Source: JBDKLC01 sp964500215 (lineage in GTDB: Bacteria > Patescibacteriota > Minisyncoccia > Phycocordibacterales > CAIZLB01). Taken from it: a DNA stretch of 14,859 bases. The translations under genes were made by a program, and so were the position numbers. The stretch covers positions 1 to 14,859 of the forward strand of contig CAZCNA010000016.1 of NCBI GenBank assembly GCA_964500215.1. Reading direction: 5' to 3'. Positions within the stretch are counted from its first letter, which is position 1; each line of letters begins with the position of its first letter. The notes beneath the pieces are model-generated. The model saw only the letters and a program-made list of their open reading frames with translations. It searched no databases and was not told the DNA's origin. This document shows, piece by piece, positions 7,710 through 14,800 of the stretch.

Positions 7710-7916
7710 ATGGAACCACTTCAATTCAACGATCAAAACAATATGTCGCAACAGAATTTCAGAATGAATTCTATGCAACCACAGAGCGGCTTTATTACTA
7801 ATATGTTTATAAAGATGGGGCTTGCAAAGGATGTTGATTCAGCAAACAAAGTAATGGTGACTGTATCCGTTGTTTTCCTCATCATTTCTTTTGTGATTAT
7901 TTTTAAGACATTATAA
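7710..7916 (+). CDS. Small tail-anchored protein, unknown
   Basis: I do not recognise this 68-aa product. It begins MEPLQFND and has a polar Gln/Asn/Met-rich N-terminal half followed by one C-terminal hydrophobic segment (about 47-65) ending in FKTL, so it resembles a single-pass, tail-anchored protein with most of the chain in the cytoplasm. An upstream in-frame ATG at 7623 would give 97 aa; I prefer 7710 because the extra residues are aromatic-rich and unlike the rest, and a promoter-like extended -10 sits directly before 7710. AGAGG lies only 2 nt from the ATG, too close for a Shine-Dalgarno sequence. It ends 11 nt before the pilin gene and may be cotranscribed with it. Confidence 0.55.
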   Translation: MEPLQFNDQNNMSQQNFRMNSMQPQSGFITNMFIKMGLAKDVDSANKVMVTVSVVFLIISFVIIFKTL

Positions 7917-7927
7917 AACACGTTTAG

Positions 7928-8482
7928 ATGATTGGATTTTTTACAACCAGAGCCTCTTCAAAAAGAGGGTTCACACTCATTGAACTCTTGGTTGTTATCT
8001 CTATTGTTTCTCTCCTTAGCAGTGTTATTCTCGCTTCGGTAAATACGGCGCGTGCCCGTGCGCGGGATGCGGTGCGATACTCGGATATTCAGCAGATTCG
8101 AACGGCTATTGAACTATATATAAATGAGTACGGGCACGCGCCGTACCTTGAAAAAGATTGCTCAATAGATAATCCACTAAGTTCAGGTTGTGAAGCACAA
8201 AGTGAAAATATAAAAGGAACTGCTGGTACTAATTGGTCTGTACTACAAGGCGAATTAGCAAAATACATTTCCAAACTCCCAATGGATCCTTGTGGTATAA
8301 AATGTGGTGTATTCAATAATAACCAAGAAACATATCGATATAGATATGAGGCGCCAAGTCGGTTAATTGAACTATGTAGTAGGCAAAATACTTTTTGTCC
8401 TTCGGCAAACAATACAGATTATCTTCTTTATGCAGAAAAATTAGAAACATCATCAAGTAGATTTGGAATACTAAGTAGGTAA
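7928..8482 (+). CDS. Type IV prepilin / pseudopilin
   Basis: A 184-aa pilin-like protein exported and assembled by a type IV pilus or type II secretion-like machine. The class III leader is MIGFFTTRASSKRG, with prepilin peptidase cleavage expected after G14, giving mature F15 with E19 at position 5 (GFTLIELLVVI). The hydrophobic N-terminal helix runs to about residue 37 and continues as a basic amphipathic stretch (TARARARDAVR) common in these pilins. The globular part has six cysteines (C78, C88, C122, C126, C150, C157), enough for three disulphides. No pilus ATPase, platform or PilD gene is in the window, so the machine is encoded elsewhere. The gene holds a 16-bp perfect inverted repeat, annotated separately. 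Confidence 0.92.
   Translation: MIGFFTTRASSKRGFTLIELLVVISIVSLLSSVILASVNTARARARDAVRYSDIQQIRTAIELYINEYGHAPYLEKDCSIDNPLSSGCEAQSENIKGTAGTNWSVLQGELAKYISKLPMDPCGIKCGVFNNNQETYRYRYEAPSRLIELCSRQNTFCPSANNTDYLLYAEKLETSSSRFGILSR
8044..8145. repeat. 16-bp perfect inverted repeat inside the pilin gene
   Basis: The arm at 8044-8059 (tacggcgcgtgcccgt) is the exact reverse complement of 8130-8145, with 70 nt between. The arms encode unrelated residues (TARAR, 40-44, and YGHAPY, 68-73), so protein conservation does not explain the symmetry. Both arms are much richer in G+C than the surrounding gene. In mRNA they would pair to a very stable stem. Confidence 0.9.
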
Positions 8483-8498
8483 AATTTTATTTCATTAT

Positions 8499-9914
8499 AT
8501 GCATATATTAGACCTTCTATTTGACTACTTACATGTATTTGTAAATATTTTTGCAGGAGGAAGAAGTACTATAAAAGTATATCTATTTATATTTTATCTA
8601 TGTATCCTTGGAATTGTCACAATTTATAAAAAAAAATATCCACATAAATTTAATAAGCACACTCAGTTTTTTCGATTATTTTTTATAAGTACAGCGCTTC
8701 TCTTTCTGATTGGTATCATTACCCAACTCTATCTTTATTTCGTATATGGTATTCCCTGGGGAGAAACACTTATTGTATTCAATAATCATGAAATTTCTTC
8801 TTCAAGAATATGGCATATTCATACTCTTAAAGGAGCAATGGCTCTACTAATCAGCCCTTTTTCCTCAGGAGTATTCACAAATGCAGATGTTGGGTTGGCC
8901 TTTATTGGGATAATTCCTACCTTCTTTTACTTTATAACATTATTCCTGCTTGCCATTTCTATATATAGTTCGATTCGGCTCTATGTAGCAATACAGACAC
9001 ATTCATACTCAAATAAACAAATCGCTCTTTTGTGGATATGCTATTCTATATTTTCATTCTCAATTCTAAAAAATACTATTGATGGGGGCATTCTCAATGT
9101 TGAAACAATTCCGGCAATCCTTGGTATGTATTTTCTTTTTTATTTTTCTGAAGAAATAATTCATAAATTAATGCATATGTATACAGCACTACTATGCGTA
9201 CTATCTTTGGTGTATCTTGGAGCAATTCTTACAAAAAATGATGGCGGATTCTCATTCTTTTTCTATCACTTTATTGGAATGGCTACGTTTACATTATTTT
9301 TGCTTTGTCTTTATTTTTATATTCGTTCGCATCATATATCGACTGCATTTTTCATTGGAAGCATTTTGCTTTGTATCATTGGCGTATATATTACAACAAT
9401 TAAGGATATAGAATCCTATAGCTACAAACATTCATATCTCACAGCAAAAGAGCCCCTCCTTATTACAAGTTATTTTCCAATAAAACATACGGGAGTACAT
9501 TTATCTGAGACTATTGGAACAATGAATATATATAAAACGGATAGTAGTGCACACATTAGCGTTACAGATATAATAGAACAAGCACAGGTACCAGCAAATT
9601 TTTATCCGATTTCTATCCCCTATTTCACTTGTATCTCTCAGAAACATCTCGAAGAAGTTCGTTTCAGAATAACTACGAAAAATCGCTTCATAAATTTTAG
9701 TCCACTATATCTTAATCAATCTCAGTATTACAAAATTATCAAGATAGAAGCAGCACTAGCAGATAACCGGCACCCTGACATTGTGACTTACGATGTAACA
9801 ATGCTTATTGAATCATGCTTAAGTCAGAAACTTGAGATAATTCAACAAATATTTTCACAGGTACATTTAGATTTTTTTATAATGTCCCGAGCACTCGAGG
9901 AGCCTCTCAATTAA
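8499..9914 (+). CDS. Multi-pass membrane protein of unknown function
   Basis: I do not recognise this 471-aa protein. The first ~300 residues hold about eight hydrophobic segments (approximately 26-44, 58-82, 131-158, 174-190, 201-220, 226-244, 250-275, 279-300), with a polar loop at 83-130 carrying GIPWGET. The last ~170 residues form a soluble domain, with no motif I can name. No glycosyltransferase DXD or transporter signature was found. The gene begins 16 nt after the pilin and its stop is 1 nt before the CarS-like start, so pilin, this gene and the CarS-like gene look like one unit. Base and codon use stand apart from the window: it is AT-rich and only about 2 of 10 Arg codons are CGA, against nearly all in RNase J. 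This may mean transfer or low expression. Confidence 0.75.
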   Translation: MHILDLLFDYLHVFVNIFAGGRSTIKVYLFIFYLCILGIVTIYKKKYPHKFNKHTQFFRLFFISTALLFLIGIITQLYLYFVYGIPWGETLIVFNNHEISSSRIWHIHTLKGAMALLISPFSSGVFTNADVGLAFIGIIPTFFYFITLFLLAISIYSSIRLYVAIQTHSYSNKQIALLWICYSIFSFSILKNTIDGGILNVETIPAILGMYFLFYFSEEIIHKLMHMYTALLCVLSLVYLGAILTKNDGGFSFFFYHFIGMATFTLFLLCLYFYIRSHHISTAFFIGSILLCIIGVYITTIKDIESYSYKHSYLTAKEPLLITSYFPIKHTGVHLSETIGTMNIYKTDSSAHISVTDIIEQAQVPANFYPISIPYFTCISQKHLEEVRFRITTKNRFINFSPLYLNQSQYYKIIKIEAALADNRHPDIVTYDVTMLIESCLSQKLEIIQQIFSQVHLDFFIMSRALEEPLN

Positions 9915-9915
9915 C

Positions 9916-10452
9916 ATGAATATCCTTTTTTTTCTAGCACAGATTCTTCCGTTCCTTGCTCAAGCCGTATTGTTTTCACTTCCTTGTTGGATAACGAATA
10001 TGTCATTCAACTTTATCAATCCGCTCAAAAAGCGATTCCCTACTATCGCTCGAATCAACATGCCTATCGATGGTGGTATCATTCTTCGGGACGGTGAGCG
10101 ACTTCTCGGTGGATCACAAGGATTCCTGAGTCTTGTGGCTGTCATATTTGTACCAATCATACTCAGCCTATGGCTACAAGAGACATTTGCAATGCTTCTC
10201 CTCAAGAGTATTTGTGTGTTTGGAGGCGACGCCATTGGAAGCTTTATAAAGCGTCGCCTCCATGTACCAAGGGGTGCCTTTTTGCCCGGAATTGATCACG
10301 GCGACTATATGATTATGTCTCTCATCGTATTTTGCGGTCTGGGAAGCCTCTCCCTCACAATTGGCATCGTAGCCCTCATACTCACCTATATATTTCACCC
10401 TTTGGCCTGCCTTTTGGGGTATAAATTGGGGATAAAAGACGAGCCTTTTTAG
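9916..10452 (+). CDS. CarS / CDP-archaeol synthase-like cytidylyltransferase
   Basis: The 178-aa integral membrane protein resembles the CarS (PF01864) family, whose archaeal members join CTP to 2,3-di-O-geranylgeranylglycerol phosphate to make CDP-archaeol. Visible signatures are IDGG...RDGERLLGG (51-66), GGDAIGSFIKRR (103-114) and GIDHGDY (125-131), with acidic residues D105, D127 and D130 in place for metal and CTP binding. About four hydrophobic segments surround them (4-22, 70-88, 91-103, 132-160). The archaeal substrate is not assumed: in bacteria the likely job is activating some phosphorylated lipid or polyprenol-like alcohol with CTP. It starts 1 nt after the 471-aa gene, implying translational coupling. 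It contains a 12-bp inverted repeat over its catalytic motif. Confidence 0.75.
   Translation: MNILFFLAQILPFLAQAVLFSLPCWITNMSFNFINPLKKRFPTIARINMPIDGGIILRDGERLLGGSQGFLSLVAVIFVPIILSLWLQETFAMLLLKSICVFGGDAIGSFIKRRLHVPRGAFLPGIDHGDYMIMSLIVFCGLGSLSLTIGIVALILTYIFHPLACLLGYKLGIKDEPF
10221..10262. repeat. 12-bp perfect inverted repeat inside the CarS-like gene
   Basis: TGGAGGCGACGC (10221-10232) is the exact reverse complement of 10251-10262, with an 18-nt loop. It covers the codons of the catalytic motif (FGGDAIGSFIKRRLH). In RNA this is a compact, GC-rich hairpin. Confidence 0.85.
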
Positions 10453-10487
10453 GCCTTTTCCCTCTATACAGAGACTTGCCGGATAAG

Positions 10488-10515
10488 TGGACTTTTTTGG
10501 CATACATGCTATACT
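10488..10515 (+). promoter_or_regulatory. Promoter of secG, probably leaderless
   Basis: TGGACT (10488-10493, 4/6), 16-nt spacer, TATACT (10510-10515, 5/6) preceded by TGC, so it is also an extended -10. The ATG is at 10525, 9 nt after the -10, so the leader would be only a few bases. Confidence 0.55.
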
Positions 10516-10524
10516 CATTGGGCA

Positions 10525-10785
10525 ATGACAGCGATTTCCGTTATCCAGATAATCTTAGCCGTACTCCTTACTATAGCTATTTTGCTTCAGCATTCTGAAG
10601 CTGGCGCAGGTGGAGCTTTCGGCGGTAGTGATTCTGTCTCAACTTGGAGAACTCGACGAGGGTTCGAAAAGGTATTATTTATGGCTACAATTATTCTAGC
10701 CATTCTCTTTGTTATTACAGCAGTTACAGCGTTGACTATCACTCCAGAAGCAACCACTGTCGTTCCACAGCAAGCAGCTCAATAA
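10525..10785 (+). CDS. secG: Preprotein translocase subunit SecG
   Basis: SecG is the small accessory subunit of the SecYEG channel. The 86-aa product has the family layout: a first membrane helix (about 4-22), the conserved LLQHSEAGAGGAFGGSDS loop (20-37), the RTRRGFEK cytoplasmic stretch (42-49), a second helix (50-72), and a short polar tail. Length and motifs are normal. It has its own promoter and is separated by about 80 nt from the next gene, a peptide-binding protein; those bases hold no recognisable terminator. Confidence 0.93.
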   Translation: MTAISVIQIILAVLLTIAILLQHSEAGAGGAFGGSDSVSTWRTRRGFEKVLFMATIILAILFVITAVTALTITPEATTVVPQQAAQ

Positions 10786-10868
10786 TACCCCTCGTAATCC
10801 CCTTCTTGTTACATTTTCAGGTACATAACGTATATTTGATTATATATTTCTAATTCTCTCTTTTGTTT

Positions 10869-12644
10869 GTGAACAACGACCTTGAACCATCTCTATACTG
10901 GCGAGTAAAACGTGCAATATCCTCTTTCGGTCTTACCGAAAAAATTGTATTCGGCTTTTTTGCTGTTATCTTTGTGGCAAGTGCCCTCATGGTACTCCAA
11001 AAGATTAATCGGTCATTTATGACGGATGTGCCCGTGCGTGGCGGTACCCTCGAAGAAGGTATCGTTGGATTTCCTAATGCCATCAACCCGGTGCTCGCTC
11101 TCACGGATGCAGATAAGGATCTCACATCACTCATCTATTCTGGTCTTCTCCGACAAAGTCCTTCGGGAGAACTCGTTGGTGATCTCGCAGAATCATGGAT
11201 TATTTCAGAGGACGGCCTCACCTATGATTTCAAGTTGAAACAAAATACAACATTCCACGACGGAAAGCCTGTGACTGCAGACGATGTAGTATTCACTATT
11301 CAGAAGGTCAAAGATACTGCAATTAATAGTCCTCGAGCTTCAAACTGGAGTGGGGTGTCTGTTGAAAAATTGAGCGACCACGAAATACGCTTTGTCCTCA
11401 AAAAGGCCTATGCTCCATTTTTGGATAACCTCACACTTGGAATCCTTCCACAACATATATGGCAAGATGTGCAGTCATCATTGTTTGCACGAAGTGAAAA
11501 TAACCTTCATCCAATTGGTTCAGGCCCATATCGAATTAAATCTTCAAAAAACGAAGGTGGTGTATACGAATATTATGATCTCGTTCCATTCGAAAAATAT
11601 GCTCTCGGTGAGCCAAACCTCGAACGAGTGATTATCCGATTCTATTCAACAGAAGAAGATGCACTCGCTGCATACAATGACGGTACAGTGAAAGCACTCG
11701 GTGGTATTTCTCCGGATAATGCAGAAGAGCTCGCTTCAAAAGGCGCAACAATCAAACGAATTCCCCTCCCACGAATATTTGGTGTGTTCTTCAACCAGAG
11801 TCGAGCGACTGTCTTTCTCAATAATGAAGTACGAAAGGCCCTCGACATGGCAATCGACAGAGATGTGCTTATTCAGGAAGTACTTCACGGATACGGTGTT
11901 CGAGCGACTGGACCAATTCCTGCAGGATTTCTTTCATCTGAGAATCTTACACCAAGTGACAAAGCAACAACAACGCCAGACGTGGCTTCGATAAACGCAG
12001 CGCTCGACGAGGCCAAGAATGTCTTGCTTTCAAACGGATGGAAACCAAACGAACAAGGTATTCTCACAAAGAAAGTGACTCGAAACGGCTCAAGTGAGAA
12101 TGTCACACTCACCTTTTCTCTTACAACATCAAATGTTCCTGAACTCAAAAAATCTGCAGAAATTATTCAGCAGCGATGGAATGCACTTGGCGCGAATGTT
12201 ACCCTCAACATCGTTGAACCAACAGAATTAAATCAAAACATCATTCGACCTCGAGCATATGATGCTCTTCTCTTTGGAAATGTTGTGGGACGAGATTTGG
12301 ACCTCTATCCATTTTGGCATTCATCACAGCGAAATGATCCTGGGCTCAACATTGCCATGTATGCAAACTTGAAAGCTGATAAATTGCTTGAAACAGCACG
12401 TACAACAGCAAGTAGCACAGTTCGAGAGGCATCGTTCAAAGATTTTGAAAAAGAAATCATGAATGATATGCCTGCAGTATTTCTCTATTCTCCAGAATAT
12501 ATATATATCGTACCAAAACGAATTCAGAACATCCAAATCAACAAAATTGTGTCGCCTTCTGAACGATTTTCAAGTATATACTCGTGGTACACAGATGTTG
12601 CAGGAGTATGGAATATTTTTATACGGAAACAGGAACAGCAATAA
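10869..12644 (+). CDS. Peptide ABC transporter substrate-binding protein (family 5), membrane-anchored
   Basis: A solute-binding protein of the DppA/OppA class (SBP family 5), which captures oligopeptides outside the membrane for an ABC importer. After a basic amphipathic N-terminus comes one membrane segment (about residues 26-44 from this start), then the binding domain beginning at VRGGTLEEGI. Family stretches include the NPVLALTDAD / LIYSGLLR region, DGLTYDFKLKQNTTFHDGKPVTADDVVFT, and ALDMAIDRDVLI. No lipobox is present, so the protein is tethered by a transmembrane helix rather than lipidation. The start is uncertain: GTG at 10869 is used here; TTG at 10863 would add two residues. No permease or ATPase gene is adjacent, so its transporter partners are elsewhere, or it works differently. 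Arg is mostly encoded by CGA. Confidence 0.9.
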   Translation: MNNDLEPSLYWRVKRAISSFGLTEKIVFGFFAVIFVASALMVLQKINRSFMTDVPVRGGTLEEGIVGFPNAINPVLALTDADKDLTSLIYSGLLRQSPSGELVGDLAESWIISEDGLTYDFKLKQNTTFHDGKPVTADDVVFTIQKVKDTAINSPRASNWSGVSVEKLSDHEIRFVLKKAYAPFLDNLTLGILPQHIWQDVQSSLFARSENNLHPIGSGPYRIKSSKNEGGVYEYYDLVPFEKYALGEPNLERVIIRFYSTEEDALAAYNDGTVKALGGISPDNAEELASKGATIKRIPLPRIFGVFFNQSRATVFLNNEVRKALDMAIDRDVLIQEVLHGYGVRATGPIPAGFLSSENLTPSDKATTTPDVASINAALDEAKNVLLSNGWKPNEQGILTKKVTRNGSSENVTLTFSLTTSNVPELKKSAEIIQQRWNALGANVTLNIVEPTELNQNIIRPRAYDALLFGNVVGRDLDLYPFWHSSQRNDPGLNIAMYANLKADKLLETARTTASSTVREASFKDFEKEIMNDMPAVFLYSPEYIYIVPKRIQNIQINKIVSPSERFSSIYSWYTDVAGVWNIFIRKQEQQ

Positions 12645-12648
12645 CACA

Positions 12649-12654
12649 TACAAT
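12649..12654 (+). promoter_or_regulatory. Possible -10 of the RNase J gene
   Basis: TACAAT (5/6 to consensus) with a weak -35. Transcription from about 12661 would place the hairpin at 12667-12716 at the very 5' end of the RNase J message, with a leader of about 72 nt. Confidence 0.35.
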
Positions 12655-12666
12655 TATTAACAATAG

Positions 12667-12716
12667 GTTGCTAGTGTGTGGTGAGAATCAAACACTTCTC
12701 TCTAGACACTAGCAAC
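12667..12716 (+). promoter_or_regulatory. Structured leader hairpin of the RNase J gene
   Basis: GTTGCTAGTGT (12667-12677) is the exact reverse complement of 12706-12716. Inside it, GAGAA (12683-12687) pairs with TTCTC (12696-12700), leaving an 8-nt apical loop and an internal loop. No U-tract follows on either strand, so it is not an intrinsic terminator. It ends 16 nt before the ATG of the RNase J gene and is not a tRNA. A 5' structure on a ribonuclease message suggests autoregulation, as known for RNase E, but this is inference. Confidence 0.65.
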
Positions 12717-12732
12717 TAGTAAATTACAAATT

Positions 12733-14700
12733 ATGAACAACAATAGACGACCATTTCAGCGGCGTCCAGCGGGCCCAACAAGCTCTGCAGGACCAAACAG
12801 AACAGCTCCTGCACTTCATGCAGCAGCACACACACGAACAAACGAACAGAAATCAGCAGGAACTCTCAGTCAGAATTCTGCACAAAGTAGTGGCGGAGCA
12901 TCTTCTCCTCGACGTGCAGCACGGAATATGAGACGACCTATGCGAAGTCACCGATCTGTATCTTCACGAGGTGAACACTCACAAACTCAAAAAGGCGCAG
13001 AAGCCCTTCCTATTCCACCTGTCGGAGAAAATATCCGAATCATTCCTCTCGGTGGTGTAGAAGAAGTAGGTATGAACATGACTGTAGTTGAAATCGGTGA
13101 TGATATCATCGTAATTGACGCAGGATTCAAATTCAAAGACTCTGACACACCAGGTATCGACTATATCCTTCCAAACACAAAATACCTCGAAGAACGAAAG
13201 CACAAAGTTCGAGCCATCTTTATTACACACGGACACCTCGACCATATCGGTGCGCTTCCCTTCATCATGGACAAGATTGGTAACCCACCTCTCTACACAC
13301 GAAACCTCACAGCCCTCATGCTCAAGAAGCGACAGGCGGAATTCCCTCACTTGGCACCTATCGACTACAAGATTGTAGAAGGTAATGAACAGCTCAAAAT
13401 CGGCAATATGTCAGTGCAGTTCTTTGGTGTAACACATAGTATTCCAGACTCAATGGGTGTTGTTATCAAGACTCCTCACGGATGGATTGTGAACCCTGGA
13501 GACTTCAAATTGAATCATACAAACGAAGTTGTAAGTAAAGAAGAAGAAGATGCATATCGATTGTTTGACGGTCAGAATGTGCTCCTTTTCCTCGGTGAAT
13601 CAACAAACATTGAAAACCCTGGATTCTCTACACCAGAACATATCGTAGTAGAAAACCTCGAAGAAATCGTAAAGAACATCAAAGGACGCCTTATCATGGC
13701 CATGTTCGCCTCACACGTACACCGAATCGCCCACATCGTGAAGGCCTGTGAAAAATATGGCAAAAAATTGGTGATTGAAGGACGAAGTATGAAGAATAAC
13801 ATCGACCTCATCATTCAAGCTGGTATTTTGAATGTGAACAAGAGTGTTATCATCAATCCACAAGACATCGGTGACTACGCTCCAGACAAAGTGGTTGTAC
13901 TTGCAACAGGTGCTCAAGGTGAAGACTTCTCTTTCCTCGATCGTCTTGTAAACGACAACTACAAATATTTCAAACTCAATGATCGAGATACTGTTCTCCT
14001 CTCTGCATCTATCATTCCTGGTAACGAACGATCAGTTCAGCGACTCAAGGATGGTATTGCTCGAAAAGGCGCAAGTATCATGCACTACCGAACATCAGAT
14101 GTGTATATCCACTCAACTGGTCACGGTAACCGAGGTGAAATCGAATGGCTTCACCGAAAGCTTCGACCAAAATTCTTTATCCCAATTCACGGTAACCACT
14201 ACATGTTGAAGCTTCACTCTGAACTCGCTCAACAGCTTGGTGTACCAAAAGAAAACATCGTTGTGCCAGATGACGGTACAATCGTAGAAATTCAAGATGG
14301 TGGACAAAAGATTGTTCGACTTCCTGTAAAAGCACCTGACAATGTTGTTATGGTGGATGGATTCACTATTGGTGATATTCAGGATGTGGTGATTCGAGAT
14401 CGACAGATTCTCTCTCAAGACGGAATCTTCGTTGTCATTGCCCTCATCAACGCAGCGACTGGTAAGCTCAAAAAATCTCCAGATATTATTTCTCGAGGAT
14501 CTGTATATCTCCGAGAGTCTCAGGACCTTCTCCGAGAAACTCGATACCTCATCAAGAACACAGTTGAACAAACAACAGCTGGTATGCATCCAATCAACAT
14601 TGATTATGTAAAGGATGTTGTCGCAGATTCTCTTGGAAAGTTTATCTTCCAGCAGACTGCGAAACGACCGATTGTTATTCCAGTGCTTATCTGCGTATAG
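12733..14700 (+). CDS. rnj: Ribonuclease J
   Basis: RNase J is a metallo-beta-lactamase/beta-CASP nuclease with 5'-3' exonuclease and endonuclease activity in mRNA decay and rRNA processing. The 655-aa protein starts with a disordered, Arg/Ser/Ala-rich extension (1-95), probably RNA-binding. The catalytic core begins IRIIPLGGVEEVGMN (101-115) and shows HGHLDH (166-171) for two zinc ions, H235, D257 (NPGDFK), the beta-CASP stretch with MFASHVHRI (324-332), TGAQGE (392-397), STGHG (461-465) and PIHG (484-487). The C-terminal domain ends RPIVIPVLICV, as usual for complete family members. Variations are HGHLDH rather than the frequent HGHEDH, and FASHVHR rather than FASNVHR. It stands alone behind a structured leader; Arg codons after residue 100 are almost all CGA. 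Confidence 0.95.
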   Translation: MNNNRRPFQRRPAGPTSSAGPNRTAPALHAAAHTRTNEQKSAGTLSQNSAQSSGGASSPRRAARNMRRPMRSHRSVSSRGEHSQTQKGAEALPIPPVGENIRIIPLGGVEEVGMNMTVVEIGDDIIVIDAGFKFKDSDTPGIDYILPNTKYLEERKHKVRAIFITHGHLDHIGALPFIMDKIGNPPLYTRNLTALMLKKRQAEFPHLAPIDYKIVEGNEQLKIGNMSVQFFGVTHSIPDSMGVVIKTPHGWIVNPGDFKLNHTNEVVSKEEEDAYRLFDGQNVLLFLGESTNIENPGFSTPEHIVVENLEEIVKNIKGRLIMAMFASHVHRIAHIVKACEKYGKKLVIEGRSMKNNIDLIIQAGILNVNKSVIINPQDIGDYAPDKVVVLATGAQGEDFSFLDRLVNDNYKYFKLNDRDTVLLSASIIPGNERSVQRLKDGIARKGASIMHYRTSDVYIHSTGHGNRGEIEWLHRKLRPKFFIPIHGNHYMLKLHSELAQQLGVPKENIVVPDDGTIVEIQDGGQKIVRLPVKAPDNVVMVDGFTIGDIQDVVIRDRQILSQDGIFVVIALINAATGKLKKSPDIISRGSVYLRESQDLLRETRYLIKNTVEQTTAGMHPINIDYVKDVVADSLGKFIFQQTAKRPIVIPVLICV

Positions 14701-14750
14701 CGATTGATGGAGCGATTAGTGTAGATTTTTCTTCATCGTCTAGAGAAAGA

Positions 14751-14796
14751 GGCGGGGGGGGGCCGCCACGGGCCACCCCCCCCCGACGGGTTTTTT
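14751..14796 (+). terminator. Probable RNase J terminator, sequence possibly distorted
   Basis: Nine G (14754-14762) face nine C (14776-14784), with an inner GGCC/GGCC pair (14761-14764 with 14771-14774), followed by TTTTTT (14791-14796), about 50 nt after the RNase J stop. The architecture is a terminator, but the long homopolymers and the 6 nt between stem and U-tract suggest base-calling or assembly error. Confidence 0.5.
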
Positions 14797-14800
14797 AGGT

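Noticed and set aside
10440..10465. Terminator at the end of the CarS-like gene (GCCT TTTT AGGC then CTTTT)
   Set aside because: The stem is only 4 bp and half of it lies in coding sequence; too weak to claim.
12667..12716. tRNA or small RNA gene
   Set aside because: There is no cloverleaf, T-loop or anticodon arm; the two coaxial stems fit a leader hairpin better.
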